This document shows, piece by piece, positions 27,732-37,830 of a stretch of DNA of 63,388 bases. A program made the position numbers and the translations under genes. The DNA comes from Olavius algarvensis Gamma 3 endosymbiont. GTDB taxonomy: Bacteria; Pseudomonadota; Gammaproteobacteria; GCA-001735895. The stretch is taken from the NCBI GenBank assembly GCA_001735895.1, contig DS021200.1:404719-468106 (forward strand), written 5' to 3'. Position 1 is the first letter of the stretch. Each line of letters opens with the position of its first letter. The notes beneath the pieces are model-generated. The model saw only the letters and a list, made by a program, of their open reading frames with translations, ran no database searches and was not told the DNA's origin.

Positions 27732-30320
27732 TCAGTGCGGACGTTGCTTGGCGAAACTAAAGCGTCGGGACTCATCGAGATCGACGGAAATGAGATCGCC
27801 GACTTCGAATTCGCCCGCCAGAATCGACCTGGCCACCGGATTCTCGATCGCCTGCTGTATTTCCCGTTTCAACGGCCGCGCACCGTATACCGGGTCGAAT
27901 CCAAGCTCGCCCAAGGTATCCATGGCCGCATCGCTGACGGTTAAACCGATTTCCTTCTCTTTCAGACGCGCCGTCAGCGACTGCAGCTGGATTTGCGCGA
28001 TGGCGCGAATTTGCTCCAGCGTCAACGGGTGGAAAACCACGGATTCGTCGATACGGTTAATGAACTCGGGCCTGAAATGGCGCCCGACCTGATCCATCAC
28101 CGCGCGTTTGATTTCATCGTAGTGCTGTTCCCCGGCGTGCGCCTGAATCTCGGTGGAGCCGAGGTTCGAGGTCATTACGATCACACAGTTGCGGAAATCG
28201 ACCGTACGCCCCTGGCCATCGGTAAGGCGGCCGTCGTCCAGCACCTGCAGCAGGATATTGAAAACATCCGGGTGCGCTTTCTCGATTTCATCGAGTAAAA
28301 TAACCGAGTAGGGACGTCGTCTCACCGCTTCGGTCAGGTAGCCGCCCTGCTCGTAGCCGACATACCCGGGGGGAGCGCCAACCAGCCGGGCGACGCTATG
28401 CTTTTCCATAAATTCCGACATATCGATGCGAATCATCGCGTCTTCCGTATCGAACAGAAAACTCGTCAAAGCCTTGGTTAACTCAGTTTTTCCGACTCCG
28501 GTAGGCCCGAGAAATAGAAAAGAACCGTTGGGCCGCGCGGGATCCGACAACCCCGCGCGCGAGCGCCGAATCGCGTCGGAAACCGCCTTTACCGCCTCTT
28601 CCTGGCCGATCACGCGCGCCCCGAGCTGGGCTTCCATCTCGAGTAATTTCTCACGCTCCGATTCGAGCATTTTGGCGACCGGGATCCCGGTCCAGCGGGA
28701 CACGACCGAGGCGATCTCTTCTTCGCCCACCTTGTTGATCAACAGCTTCATATCCTGCATTTCGACATTGGCGGCGAGATCGAGCTGCTTTTCGAGCGCG
28801 GGGATGCGCCCGTATTGCAATTCGGACATGCGCGCCAGATCGCCCGCGCGTTGCGCGGTTTCGAGATCGAGGCGCGCCCGTTCCAGTTCTTCCTTGACAT
28901 GCGTGCTGCCCTGCAGCGCCGCCTTTTCCGATTTCCAGACTTCGTCGAGATCGGAATACTCGCGTTCCAGTTTACCGATCTCGTCTTCCAGCGCCTGGCG
29001 GCGTTTTTTACTGGCCGCATCGCTTTCCTTTTTCAGCGCCTCCTGCTCTATCTTGAGCTGGATCAGGCGCCGTTCGAGACGATCCATGTCTTCCGGCTTG
29101 GAATCGATTTGCATTCTGATGCGGCTGGCGGATTCATCGATTAGATCGATCGCCTTGTCGGGCAGTTGCCGGTCGGTGATATAGCGGTAGGACAAGGTCG
29201 CCGCGGCCACGATCGCCGGATCGGTAATATCGACCCCGTGATGGACCTCGTAGCGCTCTTTCAAACCGCGCAGAATCGCAATCGTATCCTCGACGCTGGG
29301 CTCCTGCACCAGCACCTTCTGGAAGCGTCGTTCCAGGGCGGCATCTTTTTCGATGTACTGGCGGTACTCGTCCAGCGTGGTGGCGCCGATGCAATGCAGT
29401 TCGCCACGCGACAATGCCGGCTTGAGCATATTGCCCGCATCCATCGCACCCTCGGCCTTGCCGGCGCCGACCATGGTATGCAATTCATCGATGAACAGGA
29501 TGATCTGGCCTTCCTGCTTGCTCAGGTCGTTCAATACTCCCTTAAGCCGCTCTTCAAAATCACCGCGAAACTTGGCGCCCGCGATCAACGATCCCATATC
29601 GAGCGATAGCACGCGCTTGTTCTTCAAGCCTTCGGGCACTTCACCATTGATGATACGCTGCGCCAGTCCTTCGACGATCGCGGTTTTACCGACGCCGGGT
29701 TCGCCGATTAAAACCGGGTTATTCTTGGTGCGCCGCTGCAGCACCTGGATCGCGCGCCGGATTTCCTCGTCGCGCCCGATGACCGGATCGAGTTTGCCCT
29801 GCTCGGCGCGTTCGGTCAGGTCGATAGTGTATTTTTCGAGCGCCATGCGCTGGTCTTCGGCATTGGCGTTATCCACCGTCTGGCCACCGCGAATACCGTC
29901 GACCGCGGCAGTGATCGCCTGCTTGTCGGCACCCGCTGACTTCAGCGCATCGCTCAGCGGCCCTTTTTCATCCATCGCCGCCAGCACGAAAAGTTCGCTG
30001 GAAATGAACTGGTCGGAGCGTTCCTGCGCCAGCTTGTCGGTGACATTGAGTAACTTGCCGAGACTATTCGAAATATGCAGGTCACCGGCGGCGCCCTCGA
30101 CTCGCGGCAACTTGTCGAGCAATTCGCCCAACTGCGAGCGCAGCAGGTTGAAATTGACGCCGGCGTGAGCAAACAACGGCCGTACCGACCCACCTTGCTG
30201 ATCGAGCAGGGCCGTCATTAAATGCACCGGTTCGATAAACTGGTGATCGCGCCCTACCGCCAGCGACTGCGCGTCGGCCAGCGCTTCCTGGAATTTACTG
30301 GTCAAGCGATCCATACGCAT
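27732..30320 (-). CDS. clpB: Disaggregase chaperone ClpB
   Basis: Hexameric AAA+ disaggregase working with DnaK. 862 residues. Start [20 protein letters not shown] is the Clp N-domain. Two ATPase modules show [18 protein letters not shown] and [18 protein letters not shown], with the M-domain coiled coil between (about residues 410-525). CCCCATAAT, like a sigma-32 -10 element, lies 26-34 bases upstream, but no matching -35 at the right distance. pgeF and rluD precede it on the same strand. Confidence 0.98.
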   Translation of the reverse strand: MRMDRLTSKFQEALADAQSLAVGRDHQFIEPVHLMTALLDQQGGSVRPLFAHAGVNFNLLRSQLGELLDKLPRVEGAAGDLHISNSLGKLLNVTDKLAQERSDQFISSELFVLAAMDEKGPLSDALKSAGADKQAITAAVDGIRGGQTVDNANAEDQRMALEKYTIDLTERAEQGKLDPVIGRDEEIRRAIQVLQRRTKNNPVLIGEPGVGKTAIVEGLAQRIINGEVPEGLKNKRVLSLDMGSLIAGAKFRGDFEERLKGVLNDLSKQEGQIILFIDELHTMVGAGKAEGAMDAGNMLKPALSRGELHCIGATTLDEYRQYIEKDAALERRFQKVLVQEPSVEDTIAILRGLKERYEVHHGVDITDPAIVAAATLSYRYITDRQLPDKAIDLIDESASRIRMQIDSKPEDMDRLERRLIQLKIEQEALKKESDAASKKRRQALEDEIGKLEREYSDLDEVWKSEKAALQGSTHVKEELERARLDLETAQRAGDLARMSELQYGRIPALEKQLDLAANVEMQDMKLLINKVGEEEIASVVSRWTGIPVAKMLESEREKLLEMEAQLGARVIGQEEAVKAVSDAIRRSRAGLSDPARPNGSFLFLGPTGVGKTELTKALTSFLFDTEDAMIRIDMSEFMEKHSVARLVGAPPGYVGYEQGGYLTEAVRRRPYSVILLDEIEKAHPDVFNILLQVLDDGRLTDGQGRTVDFRNCVIVMTSNLGSTEIQAHAGEQHYDEIKRAVMDQVGRHFRPEFINRIDESVVFHPLTLEQIRAIAQIQLQSLTARLKEKEIGLTVSDAAMDTLGELGFDPVYGARPLKREIQQAIENPVARSILAGEFEVGDLISVDLDESRRFSFAKQRPH

Positions 30321-30345
30321 TGATACAGTCCTCTAAACATTAAAA

Positions 30346-30418
30346 ATTATGGGGTTATGTAGGTGTGTTCCGCTATATTTCAACCCTGCGGGGGCGCGGA
30401 TTGATTGATCCAGATCAA
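30346..30418 (-). promoter_or_regulatory. Possible heat-shock -10 and FNR-like box upstream of clpB
   Basis: On the minus strand CCCCATAAT (30354-30346) matches the sigma-32 -10 consensus; TTGAAA is present but 23 bases upstream, too far. Further upstream TTGATCCAGATCAA (30405-30418) is a perfect FNR-type palindrome, but it lies inside the end of pgeF where it encodes Leu-Ile-Trp-Ile-Asn. Both are suggestive only. Confidence 0.25.
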
Positions 30419-31129
30419 GCTCGCCATGCGCCCGGTGACGGCGTCGCGGCGATACGAGTAAAATAGCTCGTCGTCGCGAAAACTGCAATGCGCATCGCGG
30501 TACACGCGGCTGACGGCTTGCTGATGCAGCACCCGCTCGGCGAGCCCGGCGAGATCGCACAGCCAGTGTCCGGAACCATGCGGCGTAAAAAATTTGGCTG
30601 CGCCCCGCACGGAATCGATAAAGGCCGCACGCACCTCTTCGCCCACTTCAAAATGCGGCTGCGATATCCCCGGCCCGATCCAGGCCATGAGTTGATCATT
30701 GGCTGACCGCATCGCCTCAAGCGCCGCCTGTACAACGCCAGCCTGCAATCCGCGCCAGCCGGCATGCACCGCGGCGACCTCGGTACCCGCCTGGTTGCAA
30801 AGCAGGATCGGCAGACAGTCGGCGGTCATCACCACGGCGACCTGACCCTGCGCGCGAGTTACCGCAGCATCGGCGTCCCGACAGTCGTCTTGCTCCAGTA
30901 CGACCGCCCGTGTGCCGTGGGTTTGATTGATCCAGCCCGGCTCGGCCGGAAGCTGCAATTCGGCACGCAGTGCCTGCCGATTCCGGTCTACCCGGCCTGC
31001 GTCGTCACCCACGTGCAGCGCCAGGTTAAAACTGTCGAACGGGGTTTGGCTGACACCCCCACGCCGCGTAGTGCAGCAGGCGGACAGGTGGGCCGGTGCG
31101 GGCCACTGTGGCTGAATCATTTCAATCAT
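30380..31129 (-). CDS. pgeF: Peptidoglycan editing factor PgeF (YfiH, laccase-fold)
   Basis: Relatives remove L-Ser wrongly incorporated in place of L-Ala in peptidoglycan stems and bind a metal through Cys/His. 249 residues. The family marks are TTRRGGVSQTPFDSFNLALHVGDD, WINQTHG, MTADCLPILLCNQ and AAVHAGWRGLQAGV. The start overlaps the rluD stop by 8 bases, so rluD-pgeF are translationally coupled, and clpB follows: a standard gammaproteobacterial order. Confidence 0.93.
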   Translation of the reverse strand: MIEMIQPQWPAPAHLSACCTTRRGGVSQTPFDSFNLALHVGDDAGRVDRNRQALRAELQLPAEPGWINQTHGTRAVVLEQDDCRDADAAVTRAQGQVAVVMTADCLPILLCNQAGTEVAAVHAGWRGLQAGVVQAALEAMRSANDQLMAWIGPGISQPHFEVGEEVRAAFIDSVRGAAKFFTPHGSGHWLCDLAGLAERVLHQQAVSRVYRDAHCSFRDDELFYSYRRDAVTGRMASLIWINQSAPPQG

Positions 31130-32066
31130 ATTCGATCAGAGCATCCAGCAATTGTTGCAAATCCTGCGGCAGGGGCGCTTCGTAACTGACGCTTTGCCTG
31201 CTGCTTGGATGGATGAAGCTGAGCCGCTCGGCATGCAGCGCCTGGCGCCGGAACCCTCGGATCGCGTCAACCAGGGCGTCATCTATCCCAGCCGGGATGC
31301 GCACCCGCCCGCCGTAAACCGGATCGCCAAGCAGCGGATAATTGATATGCGCCATGTGAACGCGAATCTGGTGGGTGCGTCCGGTTTCCAGCTGCAGTCG
31401 GATCAGACTGTAATGGGTAAACTTGCGCGCAACCTGGAAATGGGTGAGCGCCGGTTTGCCATTATCCCGAACCGCCATTTTTTTTCGGTTTTGCGGATGT
31501 CGCGCAATTCCGGTCTCGACGCTGCGCCCGGCAGTGACCACGCCCTGGGTAAGCGCGACGTATTCCCGTTTCACCTGGCGCGATTGTAATTGCTCGACCA
31601 GCCAACTGTGCGCACTGAGGTTGCGCGCCACCACCATTACCCCGGTGGTATCCTTGTCGAGACGATGAACGATGCCGGCGCGCGGTAGTTGTTCGAGCCG
31701 CGGATCCCGCAATAGTAAACCGTTGACCAGAGTTCCGTCACGATGGCCGGCAGCCGGGTGCACCACCAGATCGGCCGGTTTGTTGACCACGATAATATCC
31801 TCATCCTGATACAAAACTTCGAACTCTATCGCCTGCGGCGGGTCCGAGATTTTGATTTGCTGCGGAACATCGAGCTCAACCTGGTCGCCACTGAATACTT
31901 TTTGTCGAGGTTTACACTGTTCATCGTTGATACAGACGAAGCCCTGCTGAATCCATTGTTGGATTTTGCTGCGTGAATAGTCGGGCAGCAATTGATGCAG
32001 CGCCTGGTCCAGGCGGTTTCCAGCCATTTGCTTTTCGATCTGAAAACTTTGCTGAATTATTTTCAT
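31122..32066 (-). CDS. rluD: Ribosomal large subunit pseudouridine synthase RluD
   Basis: Makes pseudouridines 1911/1915/1917 in 23S rRNA in E. coli. 314 residues: N-terminal S4 RNA-binding domain (RLDQALHQLLPDYSRSKIQQW) and catalytic domain with the motif GIVHRLDKDTTGVMVVAR, where Asp is the nucleophile. It is divergent from bamD with 67 bases between, as is normal in Gammaproteobacteria, and overlaps pgeF downstream. Confidence 0.95.
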   Translation of the reverse strand: MKIIQQSFQIEKQMAGNRLDQALHQLLPDYSRSKIQQWIQQGFVCINDEQCKPRQKVFSGDQVELDVPQQIKISDPPQAIEFEVLYQDEDIIVVNKPADLVVHPAAGHRDGTLVNGLLLRDPRLEQLPRAGIVHRLDKDTTGVMVVARNLSAHSWLVEQLQSRQVKREYVALTQGVVTAGRSVETGIARHPQNRKKMAVRDNGKPALTHFQVARKFTHYSLIRLQLETGRTHQIRVHMAHINYPLLGDPVYGGRVRIPAGIDDALVDAIRGFRRQALHAERLSFIHPSSRQSVSYEAPLPQDLQQLLDALIEYD

Positions 32067-32133
32067 GCGCTGGTTATACTGCTTGTTCGGCAGTTCAGCA
32101 AGTACTCCAACCTTACCGATTTAGTTACTAAAG

Positions 32134-32871
32134 ATGCGTTTAATTGTATACCTGGCCCTGGCGCTTAACCTGGCCGCATGCGGCCCGGCCAAAGATGATA
32201 TCGATCCCACCGCCGAATGGAGCGTGGAACGATTCTACAGCGAAGCCCGCAATGAACTCGCTAAAAAGAATTACCTTACGGCAATCGAGTACTATGAAAC
32301 GCTGGAATCGCGTTTCCCGTTCGGCAAATATGCAACCCAGGCGCAAATCGATGTCGCCTACGCCTATTACAAATTTAATGAACCGGATTCGGCGATCACC
32401 GCGCTCGACCGTTTCATCAAACTGCATCCGCGCCATCCGTCGGTAGACTACGCCTATTATCTGAAAGGCTTGAGCAACTTCGGGCGCGGCGGAACAATCC
32501 TCGATGTACTGGTCGAACGCGATTTATCCGCTTTCGATAAAAATCTGATGCTGGTTGCTTACAATGATTTCAAATTGTTGCTGCAGCGTTTTCCCGGCAG
32601 CCGCTATGCTGTGGATGCCAAAAAACGCATGATTTACCTGCGCGACGAACTCGCCAAGGCGGATTTCGAGACTGCCCGTTTCTACGCATCGCGCGAGGCC
32701 TGGGTCGCGGTCGCCAACCGAACCCGGTTTATCCTGCAGAATTACCAGGGTTCCAGTGTCATCCAGTCAACGCTCGAACTGCAGCTCGAGGCTTACCGCC
32801 AGCTGGAAATGGAAGAATTGGCGCGGGATACCCGGCTAATCATCGAGTTAAACTATAAAAGCGGTTCCTGA
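32134..32871 (+). CDS. bamD: Outer-membrane assembly lipoprotein BamD
   Basis: Essential lipoprotein of the BAM complex. 245 residues with signal peptide and lipobox LAAC (lipidated Cys17). TPR-like repeats follow: [20 protein letters not shown], and [20 protein letters not shown]. The [18 protein letters not shown] segment is characteristic. The stop overlaps the start of the next open frame by one base (TGATG). Confidence 0.95.
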   Translation: MRLIVYLALALNLAACGPAKDDIDPTAEWSVERFYSEARNELAKKNYLTAIEYYETLESRFPFGKYATQAQIDVAYAYYKFNEPDSAITALDRFIKLHPRHPSVDYAYYLKGLSNFGRGGTILDVLVERDLSAFDKNLMLVAYNDFKLLLQRFPGSRYAVDAKKRMIYLRDELAKADFETARFYASREAWVAVANRTRFILQNYQGSSVIQSTLELQLEAYRQLEMEELARDTRLIIELNYKSGS

Positions 32872-33065
32872 TGGATTACCGCAAACTCGGCCGCAGCGAT
32901 CCTGGGGTCAGCAAAATTTGCCTGGGTTCGATGACCTGGGGCACAGAGAACAACGCAACCGAAGCGCAGGCGCAGATCGATTATGCGCTCGGCCATGGCG
33001 TCAACTTCATCGATACCGCCGAGCTTTACCGGTCGTCATCCCATTCCCTATTAGCCAAGTCATGA
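32871..33065 (+). pseudogene. Remnant of a Tas-like aldo/keto reductase
   Basis: Only the first 55 or so residues of an aldo/keto reductase survive: [20 protein letters not shown], then [15 protein letters not shown], and [10 protein letters not shown] with the catalytic-region Asp and Tyr. A complete protein has about 340 residues. After AELY the sequence turns to unrelated residues and stops at TGA 33063-33065, overlapping the nadE ATG by four bases. The rest seems lost by an internal deletion. It is still open and starts overlapping the bamD stop, so a 64-residue product may be translated and couple nadE to bamD. Confidence 0.75.
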
Positions 33066-33889
33066 ACCAATCAGAAATAGTTTCCGAAATGAAGGTGTTG
33101 CCCGCAATCGAGGTCGCGTATGAAATCCGTCGCCGGGTGGATTTCATCAAATATCAACTGGAACTCAGCGCTCAGAAAACCCTGGTGCTCGGCATCAGCG
33201 GCGGTGTCGATTCCTGCACCTGCGGCCGACTGGCGCAACTCGCCATCGACGAACTCAACCAGTCCGGCAGCGGCTACCGGTTTGTCGCGATACGCCTGCC
33301 CTACGCATCCCAGGCCGACGAAGCCGATGCGCAACTGTCGCTGGATTTCATCCAGCCCAGTCACAGCATCAGCGTCAATGTGCAGCCCGGCACCGATGCC
33401 ATTCACCAGTCGACACTGGCCGCACTCGAAGCGCAGGGCCTGGCTGACCAGAGCGAAACCGCACAGGACTTCGCCCGAGGCAACGTCAAGGCGCGCATGC
33501 GGATGGCGGCGCAGTATGAAATTGCGGGCCTGCTAGGCGGCCTGGTGCTGGGCACCGACCATTCGGCCGAAAACGTTACCGGTTTCTATACCAAATATGG
33601 TGACGGCGCCTGTGACATCGTGCCATTGTTCGGACTCAACAAGCGTCAGGTACGGCAGCTTGCCGCTCATCTGGGCGCGCCCGAAACCATTATCACCAAG
33701 GCGCCGACCGCCGACCTTGAAACCCTCAGCCCGTCAAAACCCGACGAAGACGCGCTCGGGTTGAGCTACGACCAGATCGACGATTTCCTCGAAGGCAAAA
33801 AAATCGACGCCGAGGCCGAGCAACGCCTGATTCAAATCTACGTCAGCACCGCGCACAAACGTCAACCGATCGCGACCGTCTACGATTAG
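33062..33889 (+). CDS. nadE: NH3-dependent NAD+ synthetase
   Basis: Final step of NAD synthesis: deamido-NAD, ATP and ammonia to NAD. 275 residues, same as the E. coli enzyme, with no glutaminase domain. PP-loop [39 protein letters not shown] and [19 protein letters not shown] are family hallmarks. The frame opens further upstream, but ATG 33062 yields the normal N-terminus. It overlaps the aldo/keto reductase remnant. The tRNA-Gly gene follows on the opposite strand. Confidence 0.95.
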   Translation: MNQSEIVSEMKVLPAIEVAYEIRRRVDFIKYQLELSAQKTLVLGISGGVDSCTCGRLAQLAIDELNQSGSGYRFVAIRLPYASQADEADAQLSLDFIQPSHSISVNVQPGTDAIHQSTLAALEAQGLADQSETAQDFARGNVKARMRMAAQYEIAGLLGGLVLGTDHSAENVTGFYTKYGDGACDIVPLFGLNKRQVRQLAAHLGAPETIITKAPTADLETLSPSKPDEDALGLSYDQIDDFLEGKKIDAEAEQRLIQIYVSTAHKRQPIATVYD

Positions 33890-33920
33890 TTGTCGCCAGG
33901 TCCCGGCGAGATACATAAAC

Positions 33921-33996
<76 letters not shown>

Positions 33997-34109
33997 GGCC
34001 CGACCATTGTAACCTCACCGCAGGGCGTCGCAAGTTCCTGTCTACTGTTGGTTGGAAATTGCGGCAAAGGTTGCTTATACTGGCCTGCCTCACTACGTAA
34101 GGATGCGTA

Positions 34110-35720
34110 ATGTCGATTGTGAATAAGTTGCTTCCACGCGGAGAAAATCTGCGCATCCTTACGGCGGTCACCACCGCTTTGTTCATCGCCAGCGCACTCA
34201 TGGCGCGCCCCGTAATCGCCGAACTGGATACCGCGCTCGAAGATTACGTCAATCAGCCGGATCCGGAATTCGACTATACCCCGGTAGGCCCGCCGTTACC
34301 CCTGCCAGGACTAACCGCTCACATCCTGCACGTCACTTCGCAAACCTGGCGCAGCCCCGAGGAAGTGGACCGAATTTTATGGCAGCACTATCTCACGATA
34401 TTTGTACCCGACAATCTGGTTTCCGATATTAATTTAATGTTTGTTATCGGTAGCGACAACGACGACGGCCCACCGGACCTGAGCTCAGCGGATGCGCAGG
34501 CCCTGGCCTTGATGGCAAATTTGTCGGGCACTGTAGTGAGTGTTATCCAGCAAGTCCCCAATCAACCATTGGTTTTTGCAAACGACCCGAGCGACGACAA
34601 CGAGCGTCGAGAAGACGAACTGGTGGCATTTACCTTTGACCGGGCGACTCGAACCGGTGATTACAATTGGGCGGCTTATTTACCCATGGTCAAAAGCGTC
34701 GTCCGCGCCATGGATGTCGTGCAAGATTTCGTGCCAACCGTGACCAGCCCCGCGCTGGACGTAAATCAATTTGTCGTTACCGGTTTTTCTAAACGCGGCG
34801 CAACCGCCTGGCTGACGGCGGCGGTCGACAATCGAGTAATTGCCGTCGCGCCGGGCGTATTCGATGCACTCAACTGGGCGCCGTCGCTGGAAAATCATAG
34901 GGCGTCCTACGGTATATTTTCAGATGCCCTCGAAGACTACACGGAATTCGATATACTGGATCGCCTGCGTACCCCGGAAGGCCGGGATTTACTCCAGGTA
35001 ATCGATCCCTACTCATATCGCGACCGGCTCACGATACCGAAATTCATTATCAACTCCTCCGGCGATGAATTTTTCCCGCCGAATTCGTCACAATTTTATC
35101 TGGACGCCTTACCAGACGAAACCTTGATTCGTTATCTACCCAATACCAATCACGGCGGTGATAGTGGCGGGCTTGACACGGCACTGCAAAATCTTCTTGC
35201 CTGGTATCAGAGTATCGTTTTCAATGCGCCGCGACCGCAAATCGACTGGACGTTTGACGCGGGGGGTAGTTTTCGCGTAACGACAACAGCCAACCCGGTG
35301 CAAGTCCTGTTATGGCAAGCCACGAATCCGACGGCGCGGGATTTTCGCTTCGATGAAGTGGGCCCTATCTGGGTCCCTACGCCCCTGACATCCGAGAATG
35401 GTGAGTATGCCGCTCAAATCGTACCGCCGGATACGGGTTGGAAGGGTTTTTTTGTCGAACTGACTTTCGCCGAGCCGCCCGGGCTACCGCAGACCTATAC
35501 AACGCAACTCTTCATCACCCCATCAAACGCGCCGTTTCCATTAGACCAACCGATAGACAATCCCCGTAGCGCTTTTTTCTGGACGCTGGAATTCGAAGCG
35601 GCTCTGGGTGACGCGTATCGGTATAGCCGACTTTCGATGCCGAGACCTTGCAAGGTTTTTTACCGGTACGCGTATTTGACCAGTATATCTCGACGCTGGA
35701 CGAGGCCCGAGCCGCATTGA
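34110..35720 (+). CDS. PqaA-like (PhoPQ-activated pathogenicity-related) secreted alpha/beta-hydrolase, probably frameshifted at the end
   Basis: 536 residues with an N-terminal signal-anchor (residues 15-38, ending ALMARPVIA). The middle is an alpha/beta-hydrolase with nucleophile elbow FVVTGFSKRGATAW, Asp in FIINSSGDEFFPP and His in PNTNHGGDS, the pattern of the PqaA/AprA-type family. The last 25 residues (from MPRPCKVFYR) are Arg/Pro-rich and unlike protein. In the -1 frame the same bases read PTFDAETLQGFLPVRVFDQY then ISTLDEARAAL, which looks like the true end, so one base has probably been lost around 35620-35635. That frame stays open to 35938. Confidence 0.75.
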   Translation: MSIVNKLLPRGENLRILTAVTTALFIASALMARPVIAELDTALEDYVNQPDPEFDYTPVGPPLPLPGLTAHILHVTSQTWRSPEEVDRILWQHYLTIFVPDNLVSDINLMFVIGSDNDDGPPDLSSADAQALALMANLSGTVVSVIQQVPNQPLVFANDPSDDNERREDELVAFTFDRATRTGDYNWAAYLPMVKSVVRAMDVVQDFVPTVTSPALDVNQFVVTGFSKRGATAWLTAAVDNRVIAVAPGVFDALNWAPSLENHRASYGIFSDALEDYTEFDILDRLRTPEGRDLLQVIDPYSYRDRLTIPKFIINSSGDEFFPPNSSQFYLDALPDETLIRYLPNTNHGGDSGGLDTALQNLLAWYQSIVFNAPRPQIDWTFDAGGSFRVTTTANPVQVLLWQATNPTARDFRFDEVGPIWVPTPLTSENGEYAAQIVPPDTGWKGFFVELTFAEPPGLPQTYTTQLFITPSNAPFPLDQPIDNPRSAFFWTLEFEAALGDAYRYSRLSMPRPCKVFYRYAYLTSISRRWTRPEPH

Positions 35721-35971
35721 AATTCAGGGGTAATCTAAAGCATCGTGCGCTGCGCCAATGCCTGGCGGTACGCTTGAATATCGAAGCCGAAAAACTCGAC
35801 TGGTATTCCCCTGTTCATTTCTTTTTCGCGAACGGAAAAACGTTTTTGTGGAAACGCTGGAACAAGGCCCATAGGGCTTTCCTCAAAAACAAACCACGAA
35901 TTGCGGCATTGAACTGTGCCGCGCTGAATTTTCAATAATCGCAGCGGTTGGCGTCGAAGCAACCGGGAAAT

Positions 35972-36925
35972 TCAGGAACTGAGGACGGATTCGGCCTGCA
36001 GGTCGGCGTGGTAGGACGAGCGCACCATCGGGCCGCTGGCGACCTGGTCGAAACCGATCGATTCGGCATAGGCGCCGAGCTGGTCGAATTCCGCGGGGGT
36101 GACGAACCGCTCCACCGCAAGATGATCGAGGCTGGGTTGCAGATATTGCCCCAGCGTCAGCATGTTGACGCCATGCGCGCGCATATCGCGCAGCACCTGC
36201 TTGACTTCATCTATTTCCTCGCCGAGTCCGAGCATCAACCCGGACTTGGTAGGCACTCGCGGGTGCATTTGTTTGAATTTCTGCAACAGATCCAGCGACC
36301 ACTCGTAATCCGAGCCGGGACGGATTTTTTTGTACAGCGACGGCACCGACTCGAGGTTGTGATTGAATACATCGGGCGCGGCCTGGGTCATAATTTCGAG
36401 CGCCACATCCATGCGACCGCGGAAATCGGGGGTTAGAATTTCAATCTGGATATCGGGGTTGAGTTCGCGGGTAGCGCGGATGCACTCGACAAAATGGCCG
36501 GCACCGCCGTCACGCAGGTCATCGCGATCAACCGAGGTAATTACGACATAGCGCAAGTCCATGGCCTGTATCGTGGCGGCAAGCTTGGCAGGTTCGGCAG
36601 TATCCAGCGGATTGGGCCGGCCGTGTCCGACATCGCAAAACGGGCAGCGCCGGGTACAGATATCGCCCATGATCATGAAGGTTGCAGTGCCTTTGGAAAA
36701 GCATTCGCCCAGATTCGGGCAAGACGCTTCTTCGCAGACAGTATACAGGCTGTTTTCACGCAGACGCGCCTTGAGCTGTTTAACGCGATCGCCGGTTGGC
36801 GCCTTAGCGCGTATCCAGGGCGGTTTGCGTTGCACCGTTTTCGATGGCACAACCTTGATCGGGATGCGCGCGACCTTGTCCGCACCCTTGAGTTTAACGC
36901 CCTGTTCTACCCGATTTTTTTTCAC
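35972..36925 (-). CDS. lipA: Lipoyl synthase
   Basis: Radical SAM enzyme inserting two sulfurs into octanoyl groups. 317 residues. The auxiliary cluster motif [12 protein letters not shown] and the radical SAM motif [10 protein letters not shown] are both intact; the C-terminal RSSYHAD has the third-ligand Ser. It begins inside lipB (32-base overlap) and is the last gene of the long cell-wall/lipoate operon. Confidence 0.98.
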   Translation of the reverse strand: MKKNRVEQGVKLKGADKVARIPIKVVPSKTVQRKPPWIRAKAPTGDRVKQLKARLRENSLYTVCEEASCPNLGECFSKGTATFMIMGDICTRRCPFCDVGHGRPNPLDTAEPAKLAATIQAMDLRYVVITSVDRDDLRDGGAGHFVECIRATRELNPDIQIEILTPDFRGRMDVALEIMTQAAPDVFNHNLESVPSLYKKIRPGSDYEWSLDLLQKFKQMHPRVPTKSGLMLGLGEEIDEVKQVLRDMRAHGVNMLTLGQYLQPSLDHLAVERFVTPAEFDQLGAYAESIGFDQVASGPMVRSSYHADLQAESVLSS

Positions 36926-37535
36926 TTAAGTTTCCAATAATGATATTGGCCAATTGTCGGCCTATGTCTTCGACGCCGGCGTCTACGCCAAAGTCAAGCA
37001 ACTGGGTAACCGCGAGACCCCGGTAGCCGCAAGGGTTGATCCGGGTAAACGGCTCCAGGTCCATATCGACGTTGAGGCTCAAGCCATGATAACAACATCC
37101 TTTTCGAATACGCAATCCAAGCGCCGCGATCTTGGCCTCGCCAACATAGACCCCGGGAGCCCCGGGACGACCCTCGGCGGTAATGCGATACCCCTGCAAC
37201 AGGTCGATCACCGATTTTTCGATCAAGCCGACCAGCCCCTTGACGCCGAGTCCGAGCCGCGCGATATCGAGCAGGCAATAGAGCACCAGCTGACCCGGAC
37301 CATGATAGGTAACCTGCCCACCGCGATCGACCTGCACTACCGGAATCTCGCCCGGTGCCAGTAAATGCTCGGCCTTGCCGTTCAAACCCTGGGTAAAGAC
37401 CGGGGCATGCTCGGCAATCCATAGTTCGTCGGCGCTATCCGGGCCGCGCGAATCGGTGAAGTCCTGCATCGCACGCCAAGTTTCCCGATAGTCGGAACGA
37501 CCCAGATTTTTAACCAGGATCGACGTTTCCGACAT
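36894..37535 (-). CDS. lipB: Octanoyltransferase LipB
   Basis: Moves octanoyl from ACP to lipoyl domains. 213 residues. [20 protein letters not shown] is the signature, [16 protein letters not shown] holds the catalytic Lys, and [14 protein letters not shown] the catalytic Cys. ybeD lies 4 bases upstream and lipA overlaps its end, so the three are coupled. Confidence 0.96.
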   Translation of the reverse strand: MSETSILVKNLGRSDYRETWRAMQDFTDSRGPDSADELWIAEHAPVFTQGLNGKAEHLLAPGEIPVVQVDRGGQVTYHGPGQLVLYCLLDIARLGLGVKGLVGLIEKSVIDLLQGYRITAEGRPGAPGVYVGEAKIAALGLRIRKGCCYHGLSLNVDMDLEPFTRINPCGYRGLAVTQLLDFGVDAGVEDIGRQLANIIIGNLSEKKSGRTGR

Positions 37536-37539
37536 GGTA

Positions 37540-37830
37540 TTAGAGCGACATCACGACGTGTTCACAGTCATACAGATCCTGATATATCTCCTCCAGTTGC
37601 TGCTGACTGTATACGGTGAAGGTGAGCGTCAATGCCAGGTACTTGCCGCCTTTGCTGCTGCGCCGACGCACCTCGATATGCTCAGCCTGCGGGCAGCGCG
37701 CGCGTACCAGTTCAAGCACGGCGGTCTCGAATTCATCGCAGTGAATGCCGACCACCTTGAGCGGGAAACGGTCGGGATACCGGATTAGCGCTAACCCGGA
37801 CTCCTCTGATTCCGCCGGTCCGTTCATCAA
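37540..37830 (-). CDS. ybeD: YbeD/DUF493-family protein
   Basis: 96 residues with an ACT-like alpha-beta fold: [20 protein letters not shown] is typical, and the end [18 protein letters not shown] matches family members. Always found between dacA and lipB in Enterobacteria and relatives, as here; a role in lipoate metabolism or regulation is suspected but unproven. ATGA overlap with dacA. Confidence 0.92.
   Translation of the reverse strand: MMNGPAESEESGLALIRYPDRFPLKVVGIHCDEFETAVLELVRARCPQAEHIEVRRRSSKGGKYLALTLTFTVYSQQQLEEIYQDLYDCEHVVMSL

Noticed and set aside
32918-33061. Longer start for nadE
   Set aside because: The added residues are Arg-rich frame noise from the aldo/keto reductase remnant; ATG 33062 gives the exact family N-terminus.
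35735-35962. 75-residue minus-strand frame between the PqaA-like gene and lipA
   Set aside because: It has a plausible segment (FGFDIQAYRQALAQ) but no ribosome site or recognised family; too weak to annotate.
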